This document shows, in pieces, positions 22,501 to 37,500 of a DNA stretch of 64,000 nt. Location of the stretch: the NCBI GenBank assembly GCA_016858145.1, contig JAEHOE010000048.1, positions 186,001 through 250,000 of the forward strand, read 5' to 3'. Positions within the stretch are counted from its first letter, which is position 1. Each line of letters starts with the position of its first letter. The stretch comes from Edaphochlamys debaryana (Eukaryota; Chlorophyta; Chlorophyceae; Chlamydomonadales). The translations under genes and the position numbers were made by a program. The notes beneath the pieces are model-generated. The model was not told the DNA's origin. It did no database searches and saw only the letters and a program-made list of their open reading frames with translations.

Positions 22501-25500
22501 TTCGACCCCTTCAAGAACCGCGGCGACCTGCCCCCGCTCCGCGTGCTCGACTTCAGCGGCGTGGACGGCGTCAACCCCAACGTGACCGTCACCACGCTCC
22601 GTGACGGCTCAATGGACGCCTTCTACGCCCCCATCCCCACCGAGTTCCTGCGCCTCGCCACCGCCACGCCCAACACCATCAAGGCCTCGGCCAACGGCGC
22701 CCCCTTCGCCTGCGCCGACCCCACCGGCGCCTGCCCCTTTGCCTTCTCCGACGCCCTCACGCCCAACATCACGGCTGTCTCGCCCGCCGCGCTGGTGTTC
22801 TCCGTAGCCTCGGAGCTGCCCCTCACCATCACCGGCACCGGCTTCACCCTGGCCAGCAGCGCCTTCGCCAACGTGACCGTGGGCGACACGCCCTGCGCGG
22901 TCCAGTCCCTGAGTGACACGCGCATCGTGTGCCGCGTGTCCGACAGCACCCCTGCCGGCCTGCGCCCGGTGAAGGTAAATGTCCAGGCCGTGGGCTTCGC
23001 TGCGGGCGCCTTCTCGGTTGCCGTGGAGACGCTGTTCGTGACGGGCGTCTCGCCCTCGCCCGCCGTCGTGTCGGCCAGCGGCCAGTCCGTGCTGCGGTTC
23101 ACGGGCAAGGGCTTTGACCCCGCAAGCTGCGGCAGCAACACCATCCTCATCGGTACCGTGGCCGCCGTCTCGGTCGCCTGCAACGCCACCGCCCTGACCG
23201 TGCTCTACCCCGGCAACGGCGGCACCCAGCGCCTGGGTGCCAGCGTGGTTGCGCGCGTGTATGAGAGCGGCCGGCTCGTGGACGAGGACGCTCCCTCCTC
23301 CCCCGTCGTTGACGTCTCTGCCAGCGGGCCTGCCATCACCGCCGTTGCGCCTGCCAAGCTGCCCGGCTCTGGCGGCGTGCTCACGCTCAGCCTGGCCAAC
23401 GCCGCACCCGGCACCGTGACCGCAGTCTACCTGCTGCCCCGCCTCGCCGACCTCGCCAACTACACGGCCGTCAGCGCTGCCTTCAAGGCCCGTGTGCCCT
23501 GCGTGGGCGCGGCCGCCTCGGGCGCCTCGGCCGTCACCTGCGCCGCCGGGCCCCTGCCCAACGGCCAGTACCAGGTGCTTGCTGAGCTCTCCTCCGGCCT
23601 GCAGCTGCTGTCCAGCGGCACCGTCACCTACGAGCTCTTCATCATGTCCGTCTCTCCCAGCGGCGGCTCCATCGGAGGCAACACCACGGTCGTTATTTCA
23701 GGCACCGGCTTCAGCCCGGTGCCCGAGAACAACCTGGTCTACATCCCGGTTCCCGTCTCCTCCGTGTTCCTGAACGGCATCATCCAGTGCAACACCGTCT
23801 CGGCCACCGCCACCAGCATAACCTGCGTCACGCAGCCGCACCTGGCGGCAGAGGCGGACGCGGGCGACCCGTACGCCTCGCAGGTCCTGCCCGTGGCCAC
23901 ACAGCCCCGTGAGGTCCGGGTCGTTATCTGCGACACTGCCTTCTTCAACTCCTCCATCCTGCGGGACTACTGCTCCGTCCAGCCCGAGACGCCCGTGGCG
24001 CGCTGCGCTGATGCCGGCCCCACACCCTGCGCATTCGGGTGGGTGTTCGGTGGTCGGATGGATGGGCGGGCTGCGTAGAACTCTTGTGGCCACCACGCCT
24101 CCTGCATGGGCTATTCGGCCAACTTGGGCTGAGGTCTTGTGCCTAGCGGGCCTAGGCCATGAGGCTCGCTCGCCTGAGCCGCTGCGTGCCGTGGCAGCCA
24201 GCCCTGATGTACGTTTGCCTTACGGTTCCGACCCGTGCCCTGCCGCCTGCCCTCCCGCCCAGATACATGACGGACCTGACGCCGGCCATTGGCGGCGTGG
24301 TGCCCAACCGCGGCTACGGCGGCCAGACCGTGACCATCATTGGCGCGCACCTGAGCAACATCGCCGCAGCCCTCCTCACCCAGGCCGGCGAGGTCAAGGG
24401 CGAGTGCGCCAACCTGTCGTACGCCAGCGGCTCGCTCACGTGCACGGTGCCGTACCTTCCCGCTGGCGCTTACAACTTCCTGCTGAAGAAGGCCAACGGC
24501 GAGCTGTCGGTCGACGCTCTCAGCTCGGGCGTCTTCACCTACTACACCACCATCACGGCCATTGCCAACAACGCCGGCTCCCTGGCTGGTGGCATGCCTC
24601 TCACGCTCACAGCCGCCGGCGCGGGTTTCGGTGTGGCTGCAAACGTGAACGCCAGTGGCAATGTGGTGTCGATCGCGGGCCTGCCCTGCCTGCTGCTGTC
24701 AGCCAACGTCAGCACGCTCACCTGCCGCACGCCCGGCCTCAACGGCTACGTGCTGGCCGAGTACTGGAACCTGCCCACCAGCACCTACTCCATGCCCTCC
24801 AACCTCATCTCCTGGACCAATCCCGGTAGGGCGCTAGAGCGGGGGGGGGCCCGAGCCGTGAGCTTTGCAGCTGCAGGGCCCAGGCTGGCGTCGGGCCGTT
24901 GGGCTGCTTGGCCCTGTCACTCCCTTGCCCCCTCGTCGTCTGATAGCCCCTTGCCCCCCTCTCTTCCCACAGTCCTGACGCGTCTGGAGAAGGGCATCAA
25001 CAATGCTTGGGGCGCCAACTCGCCCCAGAACGGGCTCATCTCGGGCGACTGGTTCGCGGCGCGCTACACATTCTACATGCAGGTGTGCACATGGGCCGAT
25101 GGGGGCCGATGGGGTCAAGGGTGGGCCCCTGGGCCCTGCCGCCTCCTCGCAGGCAGCTCCTCGGGCCTTGGCCCGCCCGCCTCCGTCTCCTGCTTGCTTG
25201 CCCGGCGCCTTTCCCTCAGCTCTCTTGCCTCCCCTCACCCTTACCGCACTCCCCTCGGCTCCCCTACCGCCCAAGCCCCCCTCCCTGAACCTCCCTCTCC
25301 CTCTCCCTTTCCCCTCCCCCTCCCTGACCCGCAGGTGGCAGCCGTGCAGTACGTGACGCTCACGCTCACCTCCGATGACGACTCCCAGCTCTTCATTGAT
25401 GACGTGGCCGTGGGCAACCGGTTCCAGCCCATGGACGTGGTGCTGACGCCGGGGATCCGCAAGTTCCAGATCACCTACACCGAATACGTAGGTGCCGCCT

Positions 25501-28500
25501 TAGTCAACCTCAAGGTCAACGGCAGCCTGCCCGAGTGGTCCAAAGTCACGCCCGTACCCCCCGGCTCAGCGCTTGCGGTGGACGTTGTGATCAATGGCGT
25601 GCCCGCGGTCCCGCTCTGCCCCGCCGCCAACATCTCCCTCATCCTGCCCAACTGGACGGCCAGCTCTGAGCCCACGTGGCAGGTCACCGAGCCCAACGTG
25701 TGCAGCTTCATCTACAGCTCCTACCGCACGCCCACGCTCATCCCGTTTGGAAACGCTGTCAACGGCCTCAACCCCTTCCAGCCGATCAAGCTGAACGATA
25801 CCATGGCCATCTACGGCATTTTCCCTTGGGACCAGTCCAGGCCCATGCAGGGCCAGTTCTCCGTCACCATCATCGACCAGGACTGCCCCATCAGCAGCTA
25901 CTTCTACAACACCACCAACAACATGACGGTGCTCACCTGCATCGTGCCCTTCATCCCCGTGGGCCAGTGGTCCGTCCAGATCTATGTTGAGAACGCCGGC
26001 TTCACGCGGCCCATTCTGGGCATTGCGCCCGCCCTCAGCGACCTGCCCCTCATCACGGTGGACCTGAACATCACCGCCATCAACGGTGCGTAGAGGCAGG
26101 GGCGGGGGTCGGGGCTTGGGTCGGGGCTTGGGGTTGGGGCTGGCGTCGGGGCTTGGGGCGGGGGTTGGGGTTGGGGCTGGGGCCCAAGGTGCCGGGGGGA
26201 GGGAGGGCGGGCTGCGGGATCTTCGGGCGTGGGATGCAGCGGAGGTAGGTTGGAGGGTCAGAGCTTCCTCGGCCTGAGCCTCCGGCAGGTTGTCCCCGGT
26301 GCGTAGCCTATGCACGTTGCCCTAAGCATGCATAGCAAGTCCCCCGGTCACCCCCCTCCAAACCTCAGGCGCCAACTTCTCCGCTGTCGTGTCGAAGAAC
26401 CCCAACTGCCACATGTCCCTGTACGGCGGCGGTACGGCAGTGATGACCGGGTACGGCTTCGTCAAGGGCATCAGCGATCCCGTACTCAACCGTACCATGT
26501 ACGTCATCTACGACAGCGGCCTGTGCGCCACCAACCGCGACTCGCCCTTCTGCAACACCACCGTCGCCGTCGCCAACGCCTACGCCCAGTACTCACCCTA
26601 CGTCGTCTCCTGCGACGGCCCCACCACAATCTTCAAGTTCCCCCGTTACATTGGCAACGCTGACCCCAACATCGTCCTTGCCAACGCCCGAGGGTCCATC
26701 AAGATCAAGCCCCGCATCTACCTGAGCGCGCCCACGCCCCGCTTCAGCACGGGCTACGCCGACCCCAACTCAGCCTTCATCTTCGACGTCTGCTTCAGCC
26801 GCACCGCGCGCCTCGCGGCCCTCACCACCAACACCACGCCGCCCATCACCAATAGCGCGCCGCTGCAGTTCACCTGGTCCATCGCCAACGCCACCGGCTC
26901 CCTGGGGATGCAGGTGCCGCGCGGCGGCCCCGTGGGCGGCCCCAGCTTTGCGGTGGTGGAGTTTGAGGTCTTCAACGGCATCGTCCTGCCCTGCGCCAAC
27001 GCCACCATCGTCGCCAACGGCAACGGCACCTGGAACTACACGGAGTCGCTGCGCTGCACGCTGCCGCCGTACATGCCCGCCGCCACCTACGCGATCTGGC
27101 TGTGCATCCAACCGGTCGGCTGCGGCCCCTACCAGGGCTTCACCGTGCCCCTCAGCGTCACCGGCCTGTCGGTCAACCGCGGCAGCAGCGCCGGCGGCAT
27201 GACGGTCGTGATCCAGGGCTCGGGCTTCGACCTCAACATGACTAACGTCGTCGTACGGTTCGGCAACTTCTCATGCGACGTGCAGTCCGTCACGCCCACC
27301 AGCCTGACCTGCATCACGGGCGCCCTCCCCGCCACGCCCGCCGCGCCCGTGACCTACCCGCTCCTGGTCCAAACCACCCTGGGCGTCAACCTCACCACCC
27401 TCAGCCAGTTCACCTTCACCTACGACCCCGCCCTGGAATCCAGCGCCATGCTCGCCACGCCCGGCCGCGGCTCAACCGAGGGCAACACCACCATCGTCGT
27501 GACTGGATCTGGATTCGATCTGGCCGCTGACACCACGATCACGATCGGCGGCACGCAGTGCGGCAACCTCACGGTCGTCAACTCCACGGCGATTCGCTGC
27601 ACCACCGGCAGGCCGCCCAAGACCATCCTGCGCGTGCCGCTGCCGGTCGTGGTCTGGCAGTCGGGCCGCGGCTACTCCCGCTCCAACGCCACCTTCCAGT
27701 ACATCGACGTGTGGAGCCGCAACAGCACCTGGGGCGGCGGCCCGCTGCCCGGCGAGGGAGACTCGGTCCACATTCCCCCCGGCATCACGGTGCTCATGGA
27801 CGTTAGCCCGCCGCCGCTCTACCTGATCGTGCTCGAGGGCAACCTCGTGTTTGACGACACGCCCGAGTACCTCAACCTTCAGGCCCACTACATCCTGGTT
27901 AAGGGTGGCGAGTTCACGATCGGCACTGCGGACAAGCCCTATGCGGGCCGCGCCAACATCACCATGCTGGGAGCCCCCAGCAGCCGTGACATGCCCATGT
28001 ACGGCGGCAAGGCCATCGGTGTACGGGAGGGCCTGGTGTCGTGGTACGGCCAGCCCAAGACGCCGCACTACACCAGCCTCAACCAGTCCGCCGCCAGGGG
28101 CAGCAACACGATCGTGCTCAACGGAGATGTGAACTGGAAGGTGAGGAGGTTTTGGCTTTCGCTTGTGCGGCTGCTTGCAGCTTGGATTGGGTGCTGCCAG
28201 AAGCTTGGCAGGGCCCAGCGCACTCTTGCTTGCGGCGCTGGCCCTTCCTGAACACCTCGGGGGCAGGCCTTCCGGCTCCAGGACTCGGGGCCTGGACTCC
28301 TCGCCCGCTGTCAGGCGTGTCGAGCTCACCACTCCTGCTCCGCCCTCCTCTCGCCCCTGCCACCCAGGCTGGGGACGTGATTGTCATTGCCTCCAGCTCC
28401 TTCAACGGCACTGAGTCGGACGAGGCGGTGATCGTTGCCATCGACAAGGTCTCGGTGCCCAACTGCACCGTGCTGACGCTCAGCTCCTCCCTGCTGTACG

Positions 28501-31500
28501 ACCACATCGGCGCAATCCACACGCAGCCCGGCGCCGCGCCCCTGGACATGCGCGCTGAGGTGGCGGTCCTCACCCGCAACATCCTGTTCACGGGTGACTG
28601 GGACAGCCGCAAGTACATGTACGGCGCCACGATCATGGTCAACACTCCGTCGTACCTGCCACGTGCGCTGCTCCGCTTCGACAACGTGGAGGTGACGCAG
28701 AGCGGCCAGGCGTTCCGCCTCGGCCGCTACTCGATCCACTGGCACCTGCACGGAGACATCAACTACCAGGGCTGGGTGCGCGGCTGCGCCATCCACCACA
28801 CCTACAACCGCGCCATCACCGTCCACGGCACGCACCGGTCCATCATCCAGAACGTCGTCGCCTACCGAACCATGGGCCACACGTTCTTCTTCGAGGTAAG
28901 CGCTGCCTGGCCCCCGGGGGGCTGGGGCGATTCTTGCTGCTGCGCTTCACTCGCAGGCTGCTGAGGCCTGGCCCTCTCCCTCCTGCCCCTCCTCATTGCC
29001 TCACCTGGCCCTTTGCCGCCCTGCCCCCACCCGCGCTCCCTCAGGACGGCAACGAGTGGGGCAACCTGGTGGAGGGCAACATCGGCATCGACGTGCGCCC
29101 CTCAGACGCGTTGCTAAACACCGATATCACGCCTGCCGTGTTCTGGATCACCAACCCCAACAACACCGTCCGCAACAACGTGGCCGCCGGCTCCGCCGCC
29201 TACGGCTTCTGGTACCGCCTGCTGGACCACCCCGAGGGGCCCTCCTTCAACACCACCATCTGCCCCAAGTTCCAGCCCATTCTGGAGTTCTCCAACAACA
29301 CGGCCCACGGCAACATGTTCTACGGCCTGCGCATCCACCCCGAGTACTACCCCCGCAACGACCCCTGCAACGGCTTCAGCCAGTACTACCCCTTCGAGCA
29401 GGTGCGGCCCGACGTGCAGCGCTCCTGCCTTGCGGACCGGGCTGCAGGCGCTGTCCGGCAAGGGCTGATGCCCATGTCACCCGGTCCACCAATGGCGTAC
29501 GCTTGGGCCTGGGCACGGCGCCCTTACCGTTACGCCTGGGCGGGTTGACGCCTCCGGACGACCTGACCCTGACCTGCCGGGGCTTGCAGAAGCTTGCCCC
29601 TCACGACTGACCCCTCCCGCCCTCTCCCATCCCGCCCCTCGCAGACGCCCGCCGTGTTCAACGGCCTCGTTGCTTACAAGAACGGCATCAAGGGCGCCGT
29701 GGGCACGCAGTGTGGCCTGGTGCAGTGGACCAACATGGTGCTGGGAGACAACGGCGGCGGCCCGCGGCAGCACTCGGTCAGCGGCAAGGACCACGGTGGC
29801 GATGCGGAGATCTCTTGGGTCACGGACGACAGGAACCGGTTCGCGCTGCTGCCCGAGCAGATGGCGGGACTGACCAACGTGACCGTCTACGCCCGCACCT
29901 CCACCGGTAACTTTGGCACCGCTGGCGCGTGGCCCTCGGACCGCCGCATTGCGGGAGTGATCACGCAGTCCCCCGTCAGGGTGAGCGGGCGCAAGTGGTG
30001 CACTCAAGCAGGCATGCCCGACATGTGTTGAGGTCGAATGTATTTAATCCTATTGCCGCCGCCCGCCTTTTATGCAACCTGACATTCTGCTTACCTTATT
30101 TGGCTCGCGCTTGAAGGGGAATGCCCGCGCCTTGCGGGAAGGACCGGCCATTGCCCGATGCTCACCTGGCCGCCCCCGTGTCCACCCTCCCGTGCCGCCC
30201 CATCTCCGCTCTCTCTCCTTACAGGGCGACGCCAAACACAGCAGCCTGCTTGCTCTAACGAACTGTACGTTCGTGGATTTCTCCGAGACGGCGCCCGCCG
30301 CTGGCGCCGGCTTCTCGGCGCTGGAGGCGTGCGGCAAGTGCAAGGACTTCCAGGGCGGCGCCACCACCTTCACGCGCGGCCTCACGTTCATCACCACGGA
30401 CGGCAGCCCCACCAAGCTGTCCACCTGGAGCTGGGGCCACCAGGGCGTGTACCAGGTGGGTGGGTGGAGCGGGGCACTGGGTGGAAAATGGGCACGACTG
30501 GGCCCGGGGCTTGGGGCCTGGGTTGCGTGCGAGGCCTGCGCTGCTGGAGCGGTGGACGGACGGAGCTGCCACCCGCCAAGCTTTTCCTCACGACGCCAGT
30601 ACCCTAACCCGCCCTTTCCTCCGCGCCCCAACCGCAGGACCTGGACGGCACGCTCCTCAACGCCGCCACCATCCCGGCCTCGCTGCTGCCCGCCGGCTGG
30701 GCCCTGGGCCCGGGCGCCACGTGGCACTCGGCCGTGGACTCGGAGCTGTTTGACCCAGCGGAGTGCGTCTACCTGCGCTCGGCCGCCAATGCCGCTGCTG
30801 CGCCCATCACCAATGATGGCGCCATCTGCAGCTCCGCCCTCACCTTCCGTCGCATCATGCTCAACAACCATGGCCCTGACGCGCTCAAGTTTAAGGACCT
30901 GCGCGTCACCTCGCTCGCCACCAACCGTACCTCTGTCGTGCACTTCACGAAGTACAACGAGGACGGTTACCAGTTCACGGTGCCCACCGGCCGTGACTAC
31001 TGGGTGCACTGGGACACGCCGGATCGCGTGGATCCCGAGGAGTTCACGCTCCACAAGATGGATCTGATGACGCCGGATCATTACGTGATCGTCTCATCCA
31101 AGTACGTCCAGCTGAAGGACCACTTCACGGTCAACAGCAAGCGCACCAACATGACCTCCTTCCTTCCGGCCTCCAACGCCACCGAGCACGGCTCCTTCTA
31201 CTACGACATGACCCTGAACCCCAACACGTGGTGGTGGGGCAACAACACGTACAACGACACGTGCTTCAAGGTCGTATCGGCTGGGTCCAACGACTACGCC
31301 CTCAACGTGGATTCATTCGTGTGCCCCGAGACCGGCTGCACCAACCTGCCCCCCGATGTGGTGGACGTACGGAACGACACGCTGCTGTGGTCCAACCCCG
31401 CCACCTGGACCGTCTCCTCCGTCGGCCACCCCGGCAAGCCCGTCAAGGGCGACAACGTCACGATCCCCTACGGCTGGGAGCTGGTCATTGACGAGAACCC

Positions 31501-34500
31501 GCCCGAGCTGGAGGTGCTGGTCATCCAGGGCAACGTGCGCTTCTCCACCGACGTGGACGTGACGCTGCTGGCCAAGTACGTCATCGTCATGGGCCGCGGA
31601 GCGCTGCGGGCCGGCGCCGCCGGCTCGCCGCACCCCCGCCGCGTCACCATTGCGCTGTCGGGCAGCCGCGTGTCGCCCGACTACGGAGTGGACGACAGCC
31701 TCAACCTGGGCTCCAAGGTGCTGGCGGCGCTGCGGGGCGGCACCATCGACCTCAACGGCGCCACGGTGGGGCGGGGGCGGGGCCTGGGGACCGGAGAAGG
31801 ACTGGAGGAGAGTGCGGGGTCTAGGGTAGGGCCTTGTGGCTTGAGGCGCAATGCCTTGGCCCCTGTCCAACGGCGGCTAGCTGTCCTAAGATCCGCTTCC
31901 CTGCCCCTCGATTCTTGCCTGCCCCCTCAGGTCACTCAGCGCTGGACGCGGCTCAACGTCACCGCCAACGCCGGCGACAGCGCCCTCACCCTTGTCGGCG
32001 ACGTGCGCCAGGCGGGCTGGCAGGCGGGCAGCCGCATCCTGGTCGCCTCCACCTCCTACAACTGGAAGCAGAGCGAGATGCGCACCGTCACGGCCATCAC
32101 CAGCGACGGCTCCTACAGCACCCTCACCCTGGATTCGGCCCTGGCCCACGCCCACGACGCCCGCTTCAAGTCCTACCCCGGCGGCCCCGCCGGCGGCGTG
32201 GACATGCGCGCAGAGGTGGCCATGCTCTCCTCCAGCATCCTCATCACCGCGGCTGACGCAACGGCGTCCTACGCGCTCGGCAGCGAGGGTTTTGGCGCAC
32301 GTGTGGTTGTGTCTGGCAACAGCACGGGCCGCTTGGACGGAGTCACCATGGAGTACTGCGGCCAGGGCCTGCTGCCCGACCGGGCCTGTGTTTTTTTCGA
32401 CCGCCTGGCCAGCGTCACCGTGGCAGTGGCTAGCGCCAATGGCACGGACGCGGCGGCGCAGACCGTCACGGTCCGCAACCCCAGCGTCCTGCGCCGCAGT
32501 GCCCTGGTGTGGGGCATGAACAGCAACGTGCGCATCGGCGGCGCCGCCGGCGTGAACGACGGCGCGGCGGTGGTGGAGAACGTCATGTACGAGTCCCTTG
32601 ACGTGTCTGGCGTGGATGTGTCCACAAGGTGCGAGCCCCCTGCAGCTTGGCGCCTGGCGCCTGGTTCCTGTTGCTGCTTGCTTCGCCATTTGCTTGCTGC
32701 TGCTCGCTACTGCGCGCTTGGCTTGCGTTTCGAAGTGGGGCCTGGTACGGCCGGGCAAGCAACACACCCTACTCCTGTAGCCCACCTTGCGCGCATCGGC
32801 CTTACCCGGGTGCCCCTGCCCCTGTCGCACTTCCTCCCCCAGCGGCAACGTGATCCGCGGCAACCTGGTCCTGGGCACCATCAAGGACATGACGGGCAAG
32901 TCCGGCTTTGACGACGTCATGCCCGCTTCGTTCGACATTAAGTCCGCCTCCAACTGGGTGGAGGACAACGTGGCCGCCGGCTCCGAGCGCTTCGGCTTCG
33001 CCTACTACGGCCTGCCCTGCTCCTCCTCCTTCGCCACCGGCTCCTTCCGCAACAACACCGCCCACTCGGGCCTGGACGGGCTGTGGCTGCAGGCCAGCAA
33101 CGAGTCCACGCCCACCGGCTGCACCGCCCTCCGCAGCTTCACCGCCTGGATGAACTGGGGTGAGCGCTTGCCCGGCGGCTGCCACACCCTGCTTTCTGCG
33201 GTGCTTTCTCTGGCCCCATCGTACCGCTTAGCGAGCCATACAGCCACCACACCACGTGAACCGCCCCGACCTCTGCCCCACTCTCGCCCCTGCCCTGCCC
33301 TCCTCCCCTGTTACTCCGCCCCTCCAGACTTCGGCATCATCTCGATGCGCGGCATCCCCACCGACGTGCTCTTCGAGGACGTCAACGTGCTGGACACCAA
33401 GCACGTGGGCGTGCAGGTGCTGCGCTTGGGCGGCTTCACAGAGGAGGCCACGGCGCAGTGGAAGCGCGGCCTGATCGTGGGACAGTCAGACGCCTCCGTC
33501 TGCAACGCCTGCCCCGCGCTCGGCTCCCCGGGCTGCCACCCCAAGCTCAGCAGCCAGTCGTACAACAAGGCCATGCCCTTCACGCCCGCCATCGGGCTGC
33601 AGTCGGCGCAGTTTGCGGTCGCGTTCACGCCCGGCCCCGAGCTGAAGGCCTACGACAAGCCCAAGGGTTACTCCATGGTCCACGGCGTGTTTAACGTTTC
33701 GGGCCTGACCCTGGCCGACTTCCTGGGCCCCGTGGGCTGCGGCGGCGTGGGCAGCTACGCGCTCGCCAACCACCCCGACGCGCCCGAGGCCTTCTACCCT
33801 CACATCTTCAGCCGCACCAATGTCGTCAACGTGGCCAGCGGGTGAGTGGCCCTAGGCTAGGGATAGAGCGGGTCTGGGCCAGTGCCTCCCCTCAAGGTTA
33901 CGGTAGTTTTTACCCAAGAATGCCTGCGCACCCCAAATCATCCTTCCCCCGCTCCCACTCCCGCAGCGCCAAGCAAGGCATGTTCCACCACTCGCCGCCC
34001 AACCCCGAGTGGCGCAGCGACACGGGGTGCGGCGAGGTCGACCTCCCCCTGGACGACGGCACGCACCTGGAGCTCACTTGCGGCGGCCCCGCCCACGTGC
34101 TGTGGCGCGACCTGGACGGAACCCTGCTGGGCTCGGGCAACGCCGGCGAGGCCGGAGCTATGGCTGGCGTGTTTGTCAGCGAGCGCCGCTTCCCAATCGA
34201 CCAGGGCTCGGCCGTTATCCCCGGGCCGTGCACGTACTCGGAGACGCAGGACTCGTACCGCTGCTACGAGGGAAGCAGTTCGTTCCTGCTGGACCCGTCG
34301 CTCACGCCCAAGCCGGTCCCCAAGAAGGGCATCTGGGGCGACCCGCAGCACTTTGTGCTCGAGTCGCGCGATGCGGACAGCGAGGACCGCAACTTTGGGC
34401 CCGTCTTGTTCAACGTCTCCGGCTCTGTGGACGCTGTGTCTGCCTCCATGGACCATGTGAGTAGGAGCCTTGGGCCTGCTGAGGCGGGGCTTCGTGGTGC

Positions 34501-37500
34501 TACGCTCAGGCAAACGGGTCGCCGTCTCCCTCCTTTCCTGGCTCATATGTCCCCTCATCTCTCCTTGTTTCATGGCGCCTGACCCCTTACCTTGCTCCCT
34601 AACCGGCTCTAAACCGCAGGGCTGCTGCTTCGCCTACAAATGCCAGAAGCGGCTGAGCACGTTCTGGACCTACCTGCCCACGGGCCAGACGGCGTACGTT
34701 ACCTTCCAGGGCACGCCCGCGCAAATCTTCCGCATGTGGCTGCCGTACGCGGATCCCGATGCCGAGATCATCCTGGTCCTCAATTACATGTACACGCTGA
34801 ACCGCCGCTTCGTCTTCCTGGACGAGCCCCTTGGCGACGGAACCGTGGGCCGCATCGCGCCCCTGGCGGCGCCGCCGCGCATCAACGACTCCACGCCCCA
34901 TGGGTCTTTCTATTGGGACCAGGAGAACGGGCTGCTGCACGTCAAGGTCAAGGGAGGCCGCCACCTGGAGGTCCGCACCGAGAGCGCAATTTACGTGAGT
35001 CAAAACCGGCTCTGCGTTATCCTTGAGTAAAGCTTGTGCCGGGACCTGGAACCCAGCTGCTAGGCCCGTGGTTTGCTGCCTCTTGCACCTGCTTACAATT
35101 GCCGCCTGTCCCTGGGGTTTTCGCTTTTGCTGCTGCCCACAGGTGTCCCAGTCCTTTGCTGTGACCGTGGACCAGTTCTATTCCATGTCCCAAGTGTTCC
35201 TCAAGAACCTGGCCTTCGCCATGGGCATCGACATGGCCCGGATCTACACCGCGAAGATCGTGCCCGGCACTGCCGTACTGACCACCGGCATGGGCCCCTC
35301 CTGGAGCAGCGTGGTCTCCATTCCGGAGGTCGTGTTCCGGGCGGGTCAGGACGTGGGTGACGTCATCGACCCCACCCTCTACACCCCCGCGGCCCCGGCC
35401 GCCCAGCCCGACCCCACTGGTAAGTCCCACCCCCTTGCTTTCCCCCGCTCTCTGCCTCTCTCTACGCAAGCTTACCTCCCCACTTGCCTGCCCTCTGCCC
35501 TTCTGCAACCCATCCTTCACCTCCCCACTCCAGCCCCCTCCCCTGCTCCCTCTCTTCCGCTCCCTGCAGTCGTGGCGGAGCTGGTGGCGGGTGCCCTGGC
35601 CTACTCCAAGGCCGTCACGAGCCCCAGCGCCTCCCAGATGCTGGGCATCGAGCCCCTGGGCGCCCCCACCTTCGACCTGGCCGGCCTCACGGACACCGCC
35701 CCCGCCCTGGCCGAGGCCATCAAGACCGCGCTCGAGGCCCAGGGCTTCCAGGTGGTGGACTCAGTCACCAACGAGCCGCCGCCCGCCTCGCCCTCCGAGT
35801 CCCCGTCCGCATCCCCCACCGCATCCCCCTCGCCCACGCCCTCGTCCGTGCCGGGCGCGTCCCCGTCTCCCGGCACCGCCAACCCCAACAGCGGCGCCAC
35901 GGACACGAGCGGCAGCACCGACGGGCCCCAGCTGGGCGCCGTGGGCGAGGGCTCCAGCACCAACTCTGCCGCCGACGCCAGCAGCAACTCGTCCTCCTCG
36001 GGAGGCAGCTCGACCCCCATGGTGGCCATAATCGTTGGCGTGGTGGTGGGCTGCGTGGCTGCGGCCCTGCTGGTGCTGGCGGCCGTGGTGGTCAAGCGCC
36101 GCCGCGACACCAAGCGCAAGCGCGAGGCCGAGGAGGCGGCGGGCGTGAGCGTGGAGTCGCAGCAGGGCGTGGGCCTCAACCCCATTGCGGTGGAGGGCAC
36201 CGCCACGCCGGTGCCGCTCAGCCCCTCCCGCGCCGACACGGACGTGGGCATGCGCCGCGGCATCAGCCACACCTCCCACGCCAGCTCGGTGCGCGAGGCC
36301 TTTGCCGCCACCAACCCCGCCTACGAGCTGCCCTCGGAGCGCCAGGCCCGCATCAGCGGCCGCTTCGAGGTGGACGAGGACCTGCCCCCCACGCGCGTGC
36401 AGTCCGGCACCCGCTCTCCCCGTGTGGTGCCCATCCTCGACGACTCCGGCACCACCCCACGCGGCTCCATCACGGGCTCGACCCCGCCCCGCCTCGACCT
36501 CGGCCTGGGCCTGGGGCCCCGCTCCGGCGCCGGAGACTCCCCCCAGCAGCCGCGCGAGTCGGCCTACGCTCTGCTCGCCAGCCGTCCGCTGGTGACGGGC
36601 CACAAGCTGCCCCACTCGGCCATGCCGCTGGCGGGCGCCTCGGCGCCGCTGGCGACGCTGCGTGCCAGCGCCGCCGGCGCCGGCCCGGCCACCAGCCCCG
36701 ACGGCCGGCCCAAGTCCCCGGCGGAGCTCAAGCGCGGCGAAAGCTTTGGCCGCGCCTCGGCGCCCGGCTCATCGCCCAGCCACGAGGCCCCCGCGGCGGG
36801 CTGCGGCCCCGCCGGCCCCCACCCGCTCAACGCCGTGCCGTCCATGGGCCGCGACGACTCCTGGTGGGACCCCGACGCAGTGCAGCGCAGCGCCGTGTCC
36901 CTCACCAGCCCCTCCATGACCGCCGCCGCCGCCGCTTCCGCCGCCGGCGGCGGCCACAGCCCCGGCCATGCTCACGGCCACGGCCACCTGGCCGGCACGC
37001 CCAGCCGCGGCCGCTCGCCGCTGGCGCCCCTGCCCGAGCCCAGCGAGCTCAACCGCCACGGCCGCCTGCCGCCCGTGGTGGTGGCGGCCCAGGCTCTGGC
37101 GCTGGAGGAGGCGGACTTGGAGGTGGAGGACGTGGAGGAGGTGCTGCCCGAGGCCCCCGTGCACACGCCGCGCGGCGACCCCAACGCAGTCACCCGCGCG
37201 CTGGTGCCGCAGGAGTCGTTCGTGCCCCGCAGCCGCGGCGCCAGCCGGGCTGAGTACGTGCAGGCAGACCACTCGGTCCCCGACCGCCCCATGACGGCGG
37301 CGGAGCACCGCCTGGCGCGGCCCCGAACCGCCGCCGCCCGCGGGCGGGAGCGGGAGCAGGAGATCGAGGAGGGGCGGGAGGAGGAGGAGGTGGTGGTTGC
37401 GGAGGAGGCGGAGGAGGGGGAGCAGGAGGACGGGGAGGTGAGGGCGCTGCCCTCGCCGCCGCTCGGCGCCCGCTCGCGCCCTGCCACTGCCGCGCCGCCG

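Noticed and set aside
35484..37253. 589-codon open frame on the plus strand within the last fibrocystin-like exon
   Set aside because: It is the alternative frame of a GC-rich coding exon (Arg/Pro/Gly-rich, no domains). The other frame carries the membrane helix and ends at a stop consistent with the spliced model.
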